From Anaerolineae bacterium (GTDB taxonomy: Bacteria > Chloroflexota > Anaerolineae > J102), in assembly GCA_026992375.1 (NCBI GenBank), contig JALXAF010000001.1, positions 1 to 9,485 of the forward strand: DNA of 9,485 nucleotides, given 5' to 3'. Both the position numbers and the translations under genes were made by a program. The notes under the pieces were generated by a model. The model searched no databases, was not told where the DNA came from, and was given only the letters and a program-made list of their open reading frames with translations. Every line of letters begins with the position of its first letter. Positions within the stretch are counted from its first letter, which is position 1. This document shows positions 1 through 6,713 of the stretch, in pieces.

Positions 1-1450
1 CGCCCGCGGCCTCCAGGCGCTGGATTTGGGCGACCATGTCCTGCGGGTCTTCATCGGTGCCCACCACGATGGCCACGAATTCCAGATGGCGGCCCGCAGC
101 CTCGGCCCGGGCCCGGGCTTCCTCGATGGCCGGAGCCAGCTCGCTGGCCGGGTCGGGATGGGAGCCATAGCCCAGCACCACATCCAGCAGGATCAGCGCG
201 GTCTCGGGGTCATCTGCTTCCTGATGCAGGCGGCGGATGCGCAGGTCGTTGTCCATCATTGGATGCAAGCGCCCCACGGTGAACACATCCTCGCCCAGGT
301 CCACGATGGTGTTGGCCTGGCTTTGCATGGGGTTGGCCAGGTCCTTGACGCCGGGCATGTGCAGATTGGCGTACAGGTTGGGCAGCATATCCCGCAGAAT
401 GAAGAGGGCTTCGTAGGCCAGGGTGCCGCCCGAGAACAGCCCGCGCAGATATTTCTGGCCCGGGGCAAAGGGCAGCGATTCGGCCGTCGAAGATGACTCA
501 GCCTCATCCAGCAGCGAAACCGCCAGCTCCGCGGCCGCGTCCAGGGTGCGGGCGAAGTGGATGTTGCCATCCACCATCTTGTCGGGCTCGAAGCCGATGA
601 AGTTGACCACTACCGGCTTGCCCGCGGCCTTGGCTGCACGCAGCAACTCTCGGGCCACGCTTTCGGCCGGGGGTTTGGAGATGAGCACGATGACCTTCGT
701 CTCAGGATCGCGCTTGAAGATATCCAGCCCCTGCAGGGCGGTGATGGCCCCAACGTCCTCTTTCAAATCCCGACCGCCCGTGCCCAGGCCATGACTGACG
801 CCCGAGCCCAGTTGGTGAATGCGGGCCGTGACCTGCTGCAAACCCGTGCCCGAGGCCGCGACCACGCCGATGGGCCCCTTGCGCACCCGATTGGCAAAGC
901 CCAGGCCCACGCCATTGACAATGGCTGTGCCGCAGTCCGGGCCCATGACCAGCAGCCCCTTATCACGGGCTTTTTTCTTTAACGCCACCTCATCCTCCAG
1001 CGAGACGTTATCGCTGAAGAGGAAGATGTGCTTGCCCAGGTCCAGGCCCTCTCGGGCCACGCCCGCGGCATACTGCCCCGCCACCGAAATCAGCAGCCAG
1101 TGAGCGTCGGGCAGCATCTGCGCGGCCGAAGGCAGCGACTTGGGCCGATACCCCTCCTGCGTCGAGCTGGTCTGGCGCTGGCTCAGCAGTTCATCCACTT
1201 TGGCCACCGCGTCCGCGGCAGCGGCTTCATCCTCGGCCTTGACCACGATGATCAGGTCGTCCGCGGCCGCGGCCCTGGCTTCGGGCGTGAGCAGATCGCT
1301 CTGAATCAAAATATCTTTGTTGGCGTCTGTTCCCATGACCACGCCTGCGTCCAACACGCCGGGCAGCGCGGCCAATTCCCGTTGCAATTGCATCAAGACA
1401 ACGGAGTCATAATAGGCTCCGCGTCGAATTTCGGATTTGATAGCTGTCAT
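1..1450 (-). CDS. fdrA: FdrA-family protein (AllF-like, acyl-CoA synthetase fold), 3' end outside window
   Basis: Reading the minus strand from ATG at 1450 gives 483 uninterrupted residues to the window edge, so the C-terminus is missing; the E. coli protein has about 555. An N-terminal domain is followed by a CoA-ligase-like Rossmann region with GPDCGT near residue 168 (compare the succinyl-CoA synthetase alpha subunit), then VVAASGTGLQQ and a GLGTGGRD loop. Farther on are FSGGTLAYEA (near 338) and the FdrA signature GRLHPMMDND (near 395). In E. coli, FdrA (AllF) with AllG and AllH forms oxamate carbamoyltransferase of anaerobic allantoin breakdown; that role here is inferred. AllG/AllH-like genes (DUF1116, DUF2877) would be expected beyond the left edge. 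The ribosome site is weak (AGAGA upstream of ATG). It lies 108 nt after coxG in the same direction, behind a hairpin. Family assignment is sure; substrate is not. Confidence 0.92.
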   Translation of the reverse strand, partial: MTAIKSEIRRGAYYDSVVLMQLQRELAALPGVLDAGVVMGTDANKDILIQSDLLTPEARAAAADDLIIVVKAEDEAAAADAVAKVDELLSQRQTSSTQEGYRPKSLPSAAQMLPDAHWLLISVAGQYAAGVAREGLDLGKHIFLFSDNVSLEDEVALKKKARDKGLLVMGPDCGTAIVNGVGLGFANRVRKGPIGVVAASGTGLQQVTARIHQLGSGVSHGLGTGGRDLKEDVGAITALQGLDIFKRDPETKVIVLISKPPAESVARELLRAAKAAGKPVVVNFIGFEPDKMVDGNIHFARTLDAAAELAVSLLDEAESSSTAESLPFAPGQKYLRGLFSGGTLAYEALFILRDMLPNLYANLHMPGVKDLANPMQSQANTIVDLGEDVFTVGRLHPMMDNDLRIRRLHQEADDPETALILLDVVLGYGSHPDPASELAPAIEEARARAEAAGRHLEFVAIVVGTDEDPQDMVAQIQRLEAAG

Positions 1451-1496
1451 AGCAATCTCTATTGTTTTTGGCGAGTGATGAGAGGGTGAAATGGTC

Positions 1497-1527
1497 AACC
1501 ACCGATCTTCATCTGAAGCCGGTGGTT
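1497..1527 (-). other. Hairpin between coxG and fdrA (attenuator, processing site or weak terminator)
   Basis: The outer stem AACCACCG/CGGTGGTT is a perfect 8 bp. An inner stem CTTC/GAAG closes a 4-nt loop, with a small asymmetric bulge between the two. On the minus strand no U-run follows, so it is not a classical intrinsic terminator for coxG. It may stabilise the coxG message or dampen read-through into fdrA. No convincing promoter was found between this hairpin and the fdrA start, so fdrA is probably transcribed through it. Confidence 0.55.
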
Positions 1528-1558
1528 TGTTTACATCGAATGAGAGAAAAGGGCGCTT

Positions 1559-2206
1559 TTAGTCTTCGCTGCCGCCAAGGAGTTCGAAGAGCAGGACGAT
1601 GACGGCGATGAACAGCGCCACACCGGCAGCAGCCACGATGGGCCGCTGCTCCTCGGGGATATACTCAGCGAAAACATCCTTGACCACGCCCTTGGCGACC
1701 TCGAATTCACTGGGCGGGACATATTCTTCGATTACGACTTCCTCGCCCTCGACTTCGGGCGGTTTCAGTTGCGCTTGCGTCAGTCGATCCAGGCTTTCGA
1801 GCCCCTGGCGCACGATGGATTTGCCCGTCGTTTCCACCAGGCGCTGCCCCACGCTGGCGATTTTGCCGCCCACATCGCCGGAGCCGTTGTAGGTGAGAAT
1901 GGTCTTGCCATCTTTTTCGATCAGTGTCGCATCGCCCTCGCCTTTGATGAATCCGGCCGCGCCGCGACCATCCACGATCATGTGAAAGCTCTCCGGCTCT
2001 TGCAGATCGGTCAGGGTCACTTTTCCTTTGAATTTCCCCTGCACCGGGCCCACCCGCATGTTCATTACGCCGGTGAATTCGGTGTCGCTGACTTTTTCCA
2101 GTCGTTCGACGCCGGGCAAGATGCGCGCCAGAACGTCAGGGTCCATCAGGGCATCCCAGATCACCTGTCTGGGGGCATTGAAAGTGTAGTCGCCATTTAG
2201 TTCCAC
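1559..2206 (-). CDS. coxG: CoxG-type SRPBCC protein with C-terminal membrane anchor
   Basis: This 215-residue protein matches the CO dehydrogenase subunit G family. It has APRQVIWDALMDPDVLARILPGV at residues 11-33, a VGPVQGKFKGKV strand at 52-63, and the family motif GGKIASVGQRL at 113-123. An acidic, proline-containing linker (about 148-188) leads to one hydrophobic helix at about 190-210 and a short tail, so the lipid-binding SRPBCC domain is probably tethered to the inner face of the membrane. CoxG of mycobacterial CO dehydrogenase takes menaquinone from the membrane and delivers it to the enzyme; other members accompany related molybdenum hydroxylases. No coxM/S/L gene is in the window, so its partner is unknown. 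The start is the GTG at 2206 because AGGAGAG lies 7 nt before it and the SRPBCC fold begins there; an in-frame ATG 54 nt upstream would add a non-family extension. It has its own promoter and precedes fdrA. Confidence 0.9.
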   Translation of the reverse strand: MELNGDYTFNAPRQVIWDALMDPDVLARILPGVERLEKVSDTEFTGVMNMRVGPVQGKFKGKVTLTDLQEPESFHMIVDGRGAAGFIKGEGDATLIEKDGKTILTYNGSGDVGGKIASVGQRLVETTGKSIVRQGLESLDRLTQAQLKPPEVEGEEVVIEEYVPPSEFEVAKGVVKDVFAEYIPEEQRPIVAAAGVALFIAVIVLLFELLGGSED

Positions 2207-2213
2207 TGGGCAT

Positions 2214-2220
2214 CTCTCCT
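2214..2220 (-). promoter_or_regulatory. Ribosome binding site fixing the coxG GTG start
   Basis: AGGAGAG lies 7 nt before the GTG at 2206. It favours this start over the upstream in-frame ATG at 2260, which has no such site. Confidence 0.8.
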
Positions 2221-2295
2221 GTTTTTTGAGTGTGATGAAGTTGAAAACGCTTCGTTGCATTTTGTGGCATCAGGAAAAGATAATCCCGATTTCAA

Positions 2296-2325
2296 ATTGT
2301 ACCATTGTAAGAAAAATTCCAGCAA
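2296..2325 (-). promoter_or_regulatory. Sigma-70-type promoter for coxG
   Basis: In the 136-nt gap after the amidohydrolase, the minus strand reads TTGCTG (2325-2320), an 18-nt spacer, then TACAAT (2301-2296). This would give a leader of roughly 80 nt before the coxG GTG. The same GGTACAAT -10 context occurs in the plus-strand promoter at the right edge. Identified by eye, with no expression data. Confidence 0.55.
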
Positions 2326-2342
2326 ACTATCATGGTCGATGA

Positions 2343-3953
2343 CTAGGCTTGATGCACGATCTTTCCGTGCAACAGGGTGAGCAAAACTTGGGTGGCGGGC
2401 AATTCATCCTTATGAATGACGAAAATGTCCTGGTCGACCAGGATAAGATCGGACAGGTAGCCCGGGGCCAGCCGGCCCTGCTGGCGGGCCTGCCCAATGG
2501 CGATGGCCGGGCCGATGGTGTAGGCCCGAACCGCCTCTTCCACGCTCAAACGCTGTTCAGGATGCCAGCCTCCCGCAGGGGAGCCATCGCGGCGCTGGCG
2601 GGTGACCGCAGCGTGGATTCCCCGCCAGGGGTTGGGGCTGGCGACGGGCGCATCAGAGCCAAAAGCCAGCACCGCCCCCACATTCAGCAGGTTTCGAAAA
2701 GGATACGCGTTGCGCCCGCGGTCGCCCCATAGGCGGTTGGTATTGGGAATGTCGTCAGTGCAATGGAGGGGCTGCACTGACGCCGTGACGCCCAATCGAG
2801 CCAGCCGCGGCTGATCTTCGGGGTGAATGGCCTGCACGTGCTCGATGCGATGAGGAATGAGAGGCGGCGCATCGCTGCCCGCGGCCAGAGCCTCATCGAA
2901 GGTGTCGAGCACGGTGCGGTTGGCCCGGTCGCCGATGGCGTGAACGGAGATGGCAACGCCGTGGCGGTGGGCTTTCTGAATGAGCGCGGCCATCTCCTCG
3001 GGCGGGGTGAGGAACATACCCCTGTTTTCGGGATCATTCTCATAGGGGGCCAGCATCCAGGCGGTGCGGGCGCCTAACGAGCCGTCGGAGAAAAGCTTGA
3101 CATGCCCGAAGCGCACCCATTCGTCCCCAAGACCACTCTGTAATCCCAATTCGATGATCATGTCCAGATGCGCGGCCTCCAGGTTGCAACTGATGCGCAA
3201 GGGCAGCTCGCCGTTGGCGGCCAGACGTTGGTAAAGGCGTAACGCTTCCGGGCCTTCCTCGGCGTTGTCCTTCATGCGCTGATCATGGACGGCGACGATG
3301 CCCAGAGCGTGAAGGTCGCGGGCCACAGCCTGAAGATTGGCCGCAGCCTGGGCTTCGGTCATGGGGGGGATGGCCTGCCGCACCAGGTTGATGGCCAGCT
3401 CGCGCAGCACGCCCGTGGGCTGGCCGATCTCGTCACGATCGATGACGCCCGAGGGAGGATCGGGCGTAGTCGCATCGATTCCAGCTCGGCGCAGGGCCTC
3501 GGTATTGGCGACGGCTGCGTGCAAATCGGTGCGCCAGATGACCGCGGGACGTCCGCCAGTGACCCCATCCAGATCATGGCGGGTGGGAAATCGGAGCTCA
3601 GGCCAGTTACTCTCGTTCCAACCGTATCCCAGCACCCAGGCATCGGGCGGGAGCTGGCTGGCGTGGGTCTGCACGCGGGCCGCTAAATCGTCCAGGCTGG
3701 CTGCGTCGTAAAGTGAGACCTGACCTCGGCGACGAGCTAGATCGAAGAGATGGATGTGAGAGTCTGTGAATCCGGGCAGGGCGAGCTGCCCCCGGGCGTC
3801 GATAAGGCGCGTGCGGGGCGTGGCCAGCGCCCGGATTTCAGGATCATAGCCGACAGCTACGATCCTGCCTTTCTGGATGGCGACGGCTTCGGCCCAGGGA
3901 CGCTCGGGCCATTGGGTGTAGATGCGGGCATTGTAAATGATAAGGTCGATCAT
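2343..3953 (-). CDS. YtcJ-type amidohydrolase (Amidohydro_3 family)
   Basis: This 536-residue protein has the length and motif order of the YtcJ/Amidohydro_3 group, zinc-type metal-dependent hydrolases that include N-substituted formamide deformylase and many members of unknown substrate. An N-terminal beta-sandwich segment (MIDLIIYNARIYT, with ALPGF before the barrel) leads to the metal-binding HIH at H66/H68 in DSHIHLFD. Then come HVKLFSDGSLGARTAWM with K286, the likely bridging lysine, VHAIGDRAN with H338, HRIEHVQ with H368/H372, and FGSDAPV with D434, the likely catalytic aspartate. All metal-ligand positions look intact. There is no signal peptide, so it should be cytoplasmic. The start is the ATG at 3953, with GGAGGT 5 nt before it; an in-frame ATG at 4001 has no ribosome site and adds 16 atypical residues. 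It sits just after the terminator of the upstream unit and before coxG and fdrA, which suggests degradation of an amide or cyclic nitrogen compound; substrate not identifiable. Confidence 0.92.
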   Translation of the reverse strand: MIDLIIYNARIYTQWPERPWAEAVAIQKGRIVAVGYDPEIRALATPRTRLIDARGQLALPGFTDSHIHLFDLARRRGQVSLYDAASLDDLAARVQTHASQLPPDAWVLGYGWNESNWPELRFPTRHDLDGVTGGRPAVIWRTDLHAAVANTEALRRAGIDATTPDPPSGVIDRDEIGQPTGVLRELAINLVRQAIPPMTEAQAAANLQAVARDLHALGIVAVHDQRMKDNAEEGPEALRLYQRLAANGELPLRISCNLEAAHLDMIIELGLQSGLGDEWVRFGHVKLFSDGSLGARTAWMLAPYENDPENRGMFLTPPEEMAALIQKAHRHGVAISVHAIGDRANRTVLDTFDEALAAGSDAPPLIPHRIEHVQAIHPEDQPRLARLGVTASVQPLHCTDDIPNTNRLWGDRGRNAYPFRNLLNVGAVLAFGSDAPVASPNPWRGIHAAVTRQRRDGSPAGGWHPEQRLSVEEAVRAYTIGPAIAIGQARQQGRLAPGYLSDLILVDQDIFVIHKDELPATQVLLTLLHGKIVHQA

Positions 3954-3958
3954 TGCGC

Positions 3959-3964
3959 ACCTCC
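3959..3964 (-). promoter_or_regulatory. Ribosome binding site fixing the amidohydrolase start
   Basis: GGAGGT lies 5 nt before the ATG at 3953, a near-ideal Shine-Dalgarno. It decides against the upstream in-frame ATG at 4001. Confidence 0.85.
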
Positions 3965-3990
3965 AAGGGCGAATCGGGCGTGTTTTCTTT

Positions 3991-4019
3991 ATCGTAAGCA
4001 TTCAACTTCCCAAAAGCAA
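3991..4019 (-). promoter_or_regulatory. Possible promoter for the amidohydrolase, overlapping the preceding terminator tail
   Basis: On the minus strand TTGCTT (4019-4014), 17 nt, then TACGAT (3996-3991) precedes the amidohydrolase by about 40 nt. The -35 box would lie within the T-rich tail of the terminator. The match is modest; the argument is mainly that the gene needs a promoter after a strong terminator and little other space exists. Confidence 0.35.
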
Positions 4020-4045
4020 AAGAGGCGGCGTGGATAGCCGCCTCT
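4011..4045 (-). terminator. Rho-independent terminator after the secreted-protein gene
   Basis: A perfect 9-bp GC-rich stem (AGAGGCGGC/GCCGCCTCT, arms at 4037-4045 and 4021-4029) with a 7-nt loop is followed on the minus strand by the T-rich tail TTTGCTTTT. It begins 24 nt after the stop codon at 4070. The plus strand has no T-run after the stem, so it acts for minus-strand transcription and ends the run of genes that starts at 9411. Confidence 0.88.
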
Positions 4046-4069
4046 CTCAACTAAGGGTGGGATGGCTTA

Positions 4070-6070
4070 TCAACTTGCGCCAGGAATAAGAATGAAGTCG
4101 AATTCACCAACGCGTTCGACATGGTTTGGATCGGTGGGCGCACATGCGTCGACGCCGAGGACTTTGTAGTAATAGTTGACGCTGGCGTTTCCGATGGCGT
4201 TCTGGTCGATATAAGAAGCGGTTGTGACGGTCGCCAGAAGGTTGGTGGCGTCATCGGGCGTGAAGTAAGGATCGGAGGAGCGATAGATTTTGTATTCCGA
4301 GGCGTTCTCAGCGTCTGTCCACCTGATGACGACATCGCTGCCCGACTTGCTATTGCTCAGCCCCTCGACGTCTGAAATGTTGCCTGTGCAGCAATTATCA
4401 AATTTGAAGGAACTCACCCGGGTCTGCCAATTGGCGCTGCTAGTGGTCTCTATGTATTCGGCGGCATACCAAAAGGTGCAATCATCGGTCGGGTCTATAG
4501 TCAGAGAACTGTAGTCTCCCCACCGAGCGGCGCTATGGGTCTGGCTGCCACCGCCATCGATGATGATGCCTTCGCCTTGACTGAGTTGACCGACAGGGTC
4601 TCCGACCAAACGCCCGGCGTAGCGAATGCCAGGATAGATTGTGTTGCTGGAGATGCTGTATCCGACAGCCATATTGCCGACGTGATCCATAGCCATGCTC
4701 CCCATCCAGCGATGGTGTTCATCGGGAGCATAGGTCCCTTGCTGAAAAATGACTGCGTCGGACAGTGTGTCATCCACCGCTCCGCCGCGAATTTCATACC
4801 AACGGATGCCAGCGTGATCTGCATCGCTGCCTACATTGACGGTGTGGTTGACGACCAGGGATTCGTGATCTCCGTAATTCCGATACCACAAGTGCATCAT
4901 CAAACGGTCGGAAAGAGAGTCCAGCTCGACGTTGGTGTCGGGCTGGGGAATGTCCCAGTTGTCGCGATATCCGCCTGAGCCATCGAAGTTCCAGTTGAAT
5001 GGATCGACGACCAGATCTCGCACCAGGGTGAATGTGGAGTTGTTTGGGTTGTTCCAGTCTGTGTGAAATTCCCAAATATGGAGAATGTCATCTGATCCGT
5101 TCCAATCCATATCGATGGCCATAAAGTAATTGGGGGAGCCTGTCGGTGGCAGGGTGCTGCCCATCAAATTGCTGGGCAGCAAACCTCCGTAGCTGCTATT
5201 GATGTTTTCCAAGTCGAAGTACTGGAATGTGGCGGCGTTTCCGTTGAGCATGGCGTCTCGCTCGAAGACGAAGACGCCCGCGCCAGCCCAATTGTCGTTG
5301 GTGTCGAATTGATTGACTGACATGTAATACCCGTCGGGCCAAACGCCGAACTTGGGATAATCATTCATCTTTGTGTCGTGAACTTTAAAGCTGTATAGAT
5401 GCCAATCGTTGGGATCGTTGGAGGGAACGCCGGTTTTTGAAACGGCGAAGCATTCGTAATAGGGAGGATCGGGCAGGGCAAACTGGGTGAGCAACCACCG
5501 GTCAGCCATCTGATCATAGAGGACGACAGGATCGCCATAGGCGTTTTTATTGCAGATATCGGATGATGGCCAAAGGTCTTGCATTCCGAAGTCGTAAAGC
5601 TGCGTCCCAGTTTTATCCCAAATGCGGACATGGGCTCCACCACTTTCGTTTACCATCTGTACGTAATGGTTTGGCCCGACCTGTCCATTGGTGTCGGGGG
5701 GCAGAACGCCGGTATGGGCAATGCCCTCCCAGTTGGTCAATGTGCCGGGCATTGCCGTCGGCCCCTGCCAAGATTGCACATTGGTCGTTTGGTTTACGCC
5801 AAAAAATTCATCCAGCGAAGGCTGACGCCTGGGCAAAGGCATGACGCCGCGAATTTCCAGTGGATCTGATTTGCGCGTGATAGCAGGTGCGAGCGGCAGT
5901 CCGCCGGTGTCAAGAGGAAGCGCGGGCGGCGCGACGTAGGGGTTGTGGAGGACATCAGGTTTCGGCGGGCTATTGGCAAATGCGGACGAGATGGATGCGT
6001 CGGTGGCCAATAAAGCCAGAATCGCTGTCGAAAGAACAAGGAGGGGGAAAATGGCTGGGTTGTGTTTCAT
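4070..6070 (-). CDS. Secreted protein of unknown function with C-terminal FN3-like domain
   Basis: This 666-residue protein starts with a signal peptide (basic/polar MKHN, hydrophobic core at about 5-22, likely cleavage after SAFA at residue 32). A proline-rich segment follows, then a large beta-rich region, aromatic- and Asp/Asn-rich, which may be a beta-propeller. Its motifs are PPDTNGQVGPNHYVQ (124-138), GDPVVLYDQMADRWLLTQF (179-197) and DYPKFGVWPDGYYMSVNQF (237-255). Residues about 565-655 look like a fibronectin type III-type module (YKIYRSSDPYF, YYYKVLGVDA) ending in VGEFDFILIPG. Cysteines (172, 207, 537, a CC pair near 560 and one near 643) suit an exported, disulfide-bonded protein. 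No catalytic motif, LPXTG or C-terminal membrane helix was seen; extracellular adhesion or binding is only a guess. Sample 60-base lines counted by hand have about 37-45% GC, against about 73% in lines of neighbouring genes, which suggests a different origin or constraint. It starts 37 nt after cofC with a weak GAGAAG site. Confidence 0.82.
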   Translation of the reverse strand: MKHNPAIFPLLVLSTAILALLATDASISSAFANSPPKPDVLHNPYVAPPALPLDTGGLPLAPAITRKSDPLEIRGVMPLPRRQPSLDEFFGVNQTTNVQSWQGPTAMPGTLTNWEGIAHTGVLPPDTNGQVGPNHYVQMVNESGGAHVRIWDKTGTQLYDFGMQDLWPSSDICNKNAYGDPVVLYDQMADRWLLTQFALPDPPYYECFAVSKTGVPSNDPNDWHLYSFKVHDTKMNDYPKFGVWPDGYYMSVNQFDTNDNWAGAGVFVFERDAMLNGNAATFQYFDLENINSSYGGLLPSNLMGSTLPPTGSPNYFMAIDMDWNGSDDILHIWEFHTDWNNPNNSTFTLVRDLVVDPFNWNFDGSGGYRDNWDIPQPDTNVELDSLSDRLMMHLWYRNYGDHESLVVNHTVNVGSDADHAGIRWYEIRGGAVDDTLSDAVIFQQGTYAPDEHHRWMGSMAMDHVGNMAVGYSISSNTIYPGIRYAGRLVGDPVGQLSQGEGIIIDGGGSQTHSAARWGDYSSLTIDPTDDCTFWYAAEYIETTSSANWQTRVSSFKFDNCCTGNISDVEGLSNSKSGSDVVIRWTDAENASEYKIYRSSDPYFTPDDATNLLATVTTASYIDQNAIGNASVNYYYKVLGVDACAPTDPNHVERVGEFDFILIPGAS

Positions 6071-6107
6071 AGCTTCTTCTCAGATTTGAACTTGCTGCTC
6101 AGACGAT

Positions 6108-6713
6108 TTACTTGCGTGGATCGTTCCTCAACCCGGGTAAATCCTCGGGCCAGTCGATATCCTGGGCCAGGGTAGGAGAACGGTGGATGAGGGCAGGAAT
6201 GTTGGCGGCGCGAGCGTTTTCAAGATGGCGTTGGAAGCTGTTGATACCGAATTGGGAACGCAGGACGTGGGGCGGGCGCAGCAGCAGGGCGTTGGTTCCA
6301 GTTTCCGTGCGATCGGGCGCAATGACCAGCACGCGAGGGTAGGGCTCGGCGAGACTGGCGAGATGTTGGATATCCGCCGGGGTGAGGAGGGGCAGGTCTG
6401 CGGGCAGGATGAGGAGCGCATCGCAGTGGCGCGCCTGCGCCCAGGCGCAGGCCCTGGCCGCAGCTTGATTGTAACCTGTGGGGGCGTCTTCGACAATGTT
6501 CTCAAATCCGCATCTGGCGGCCAGGGCCTGCGCGGCGGGGTCGGCGGAAACGACCCCGCCAGCCTCAACGACGCGGCTGGCCGCAACAGCGGCCAGGACA
6601 TGCCGCAGCATGTCCGCCGCCAGTTTCTGGCGGGCCGCGTCGTCGAGGCCTGGGCGCAGGCGCGCCTTGGCCAGCGCCAACGGCTTCATGGGAATCGCGA
6701 CCGCCAGTCTCAT
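6108..6713 (-). CDS. cofC: CofC/FbiD-type guanylyltransferase of F420 biosynthesis
   Basis: The enzyme joins GTP and a C3 phospho-acid (2-phospho-L-lactate in methanogens, phosphoenolpyruvate in mycobacteria) to give the GDP-linked donor used by CofD. The 201 residues, close to family length, show the nucleotidyltransferase fold: IPMKPLALAKARL (7-19, nucleotide loop), LILPADLPLL (101-110, metal-binding aspartate), APDRTETGTNALLLRPP (132-148), FGINSFQRHLENA (155-167) and AQDIDWPEDL (183-192). The start is the ATG at 6713, preceded by GAGGTG 4 nt away and fused to the stop of the sulfotransferase gene as ATGA; this implies translational coupling. An in-frame ATG at 6767 lies inside that gene and adds a non-family extension. 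With an FbiB-C-type reductase in the same unit, phosphoenolpyruvate is the more likely substrate (inference). Confidence 0.93.
   Translation of the reverse strand: MRLAVAIPMKPLALAKARLRPGLDDAARQKLAADMLRHVLAAVAASRVVEAGGVVSADPAAQALAARCGFENIVEDAPTGYNQAAARACAWAQARHCDALLILPADLPLLTPADIQHLASLAEPYPRVLVIAPDRTETGTNALLLRPPHVLRSQFGINSFQRHLENARAANIPALIHRSPTLAQDIDWPEDLPGLRNDPRK

Noticed and set aside
26..1489. Plus-strand open frames opposite the FdrA gene (26-496, 557-982, 1028-1489)
   Set aside because: The minus strand is continuously open from 1450 to 1 and matches FdrA with its signature motifs, so the plus frames are shadows.
2207..2260. Longer coxG with the in-frame ATG at 2260
   Set aside because: The GTG at 2206 has AGGAGAG at 7 nt and coincides with the start of the SRPBCC domain; the extra 18 residues have no ribosome site or family match.
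3954..4001. Longer amidohydrolase with the ATG at 4001
   Set aside because: GGAGGT directly precedes the ATG at 3953 and family members start at this point; the extension also runs close to the terminator of the previous unit.
6071..6107. Separate promoter for the secreted-protein gene in the 37-nt gap after cofC
   Set aside because: Only TTGAGG with a 15-nt spacer to TAAATC was found, partly inside cofC; not convincing, although co-transcription is unproven.
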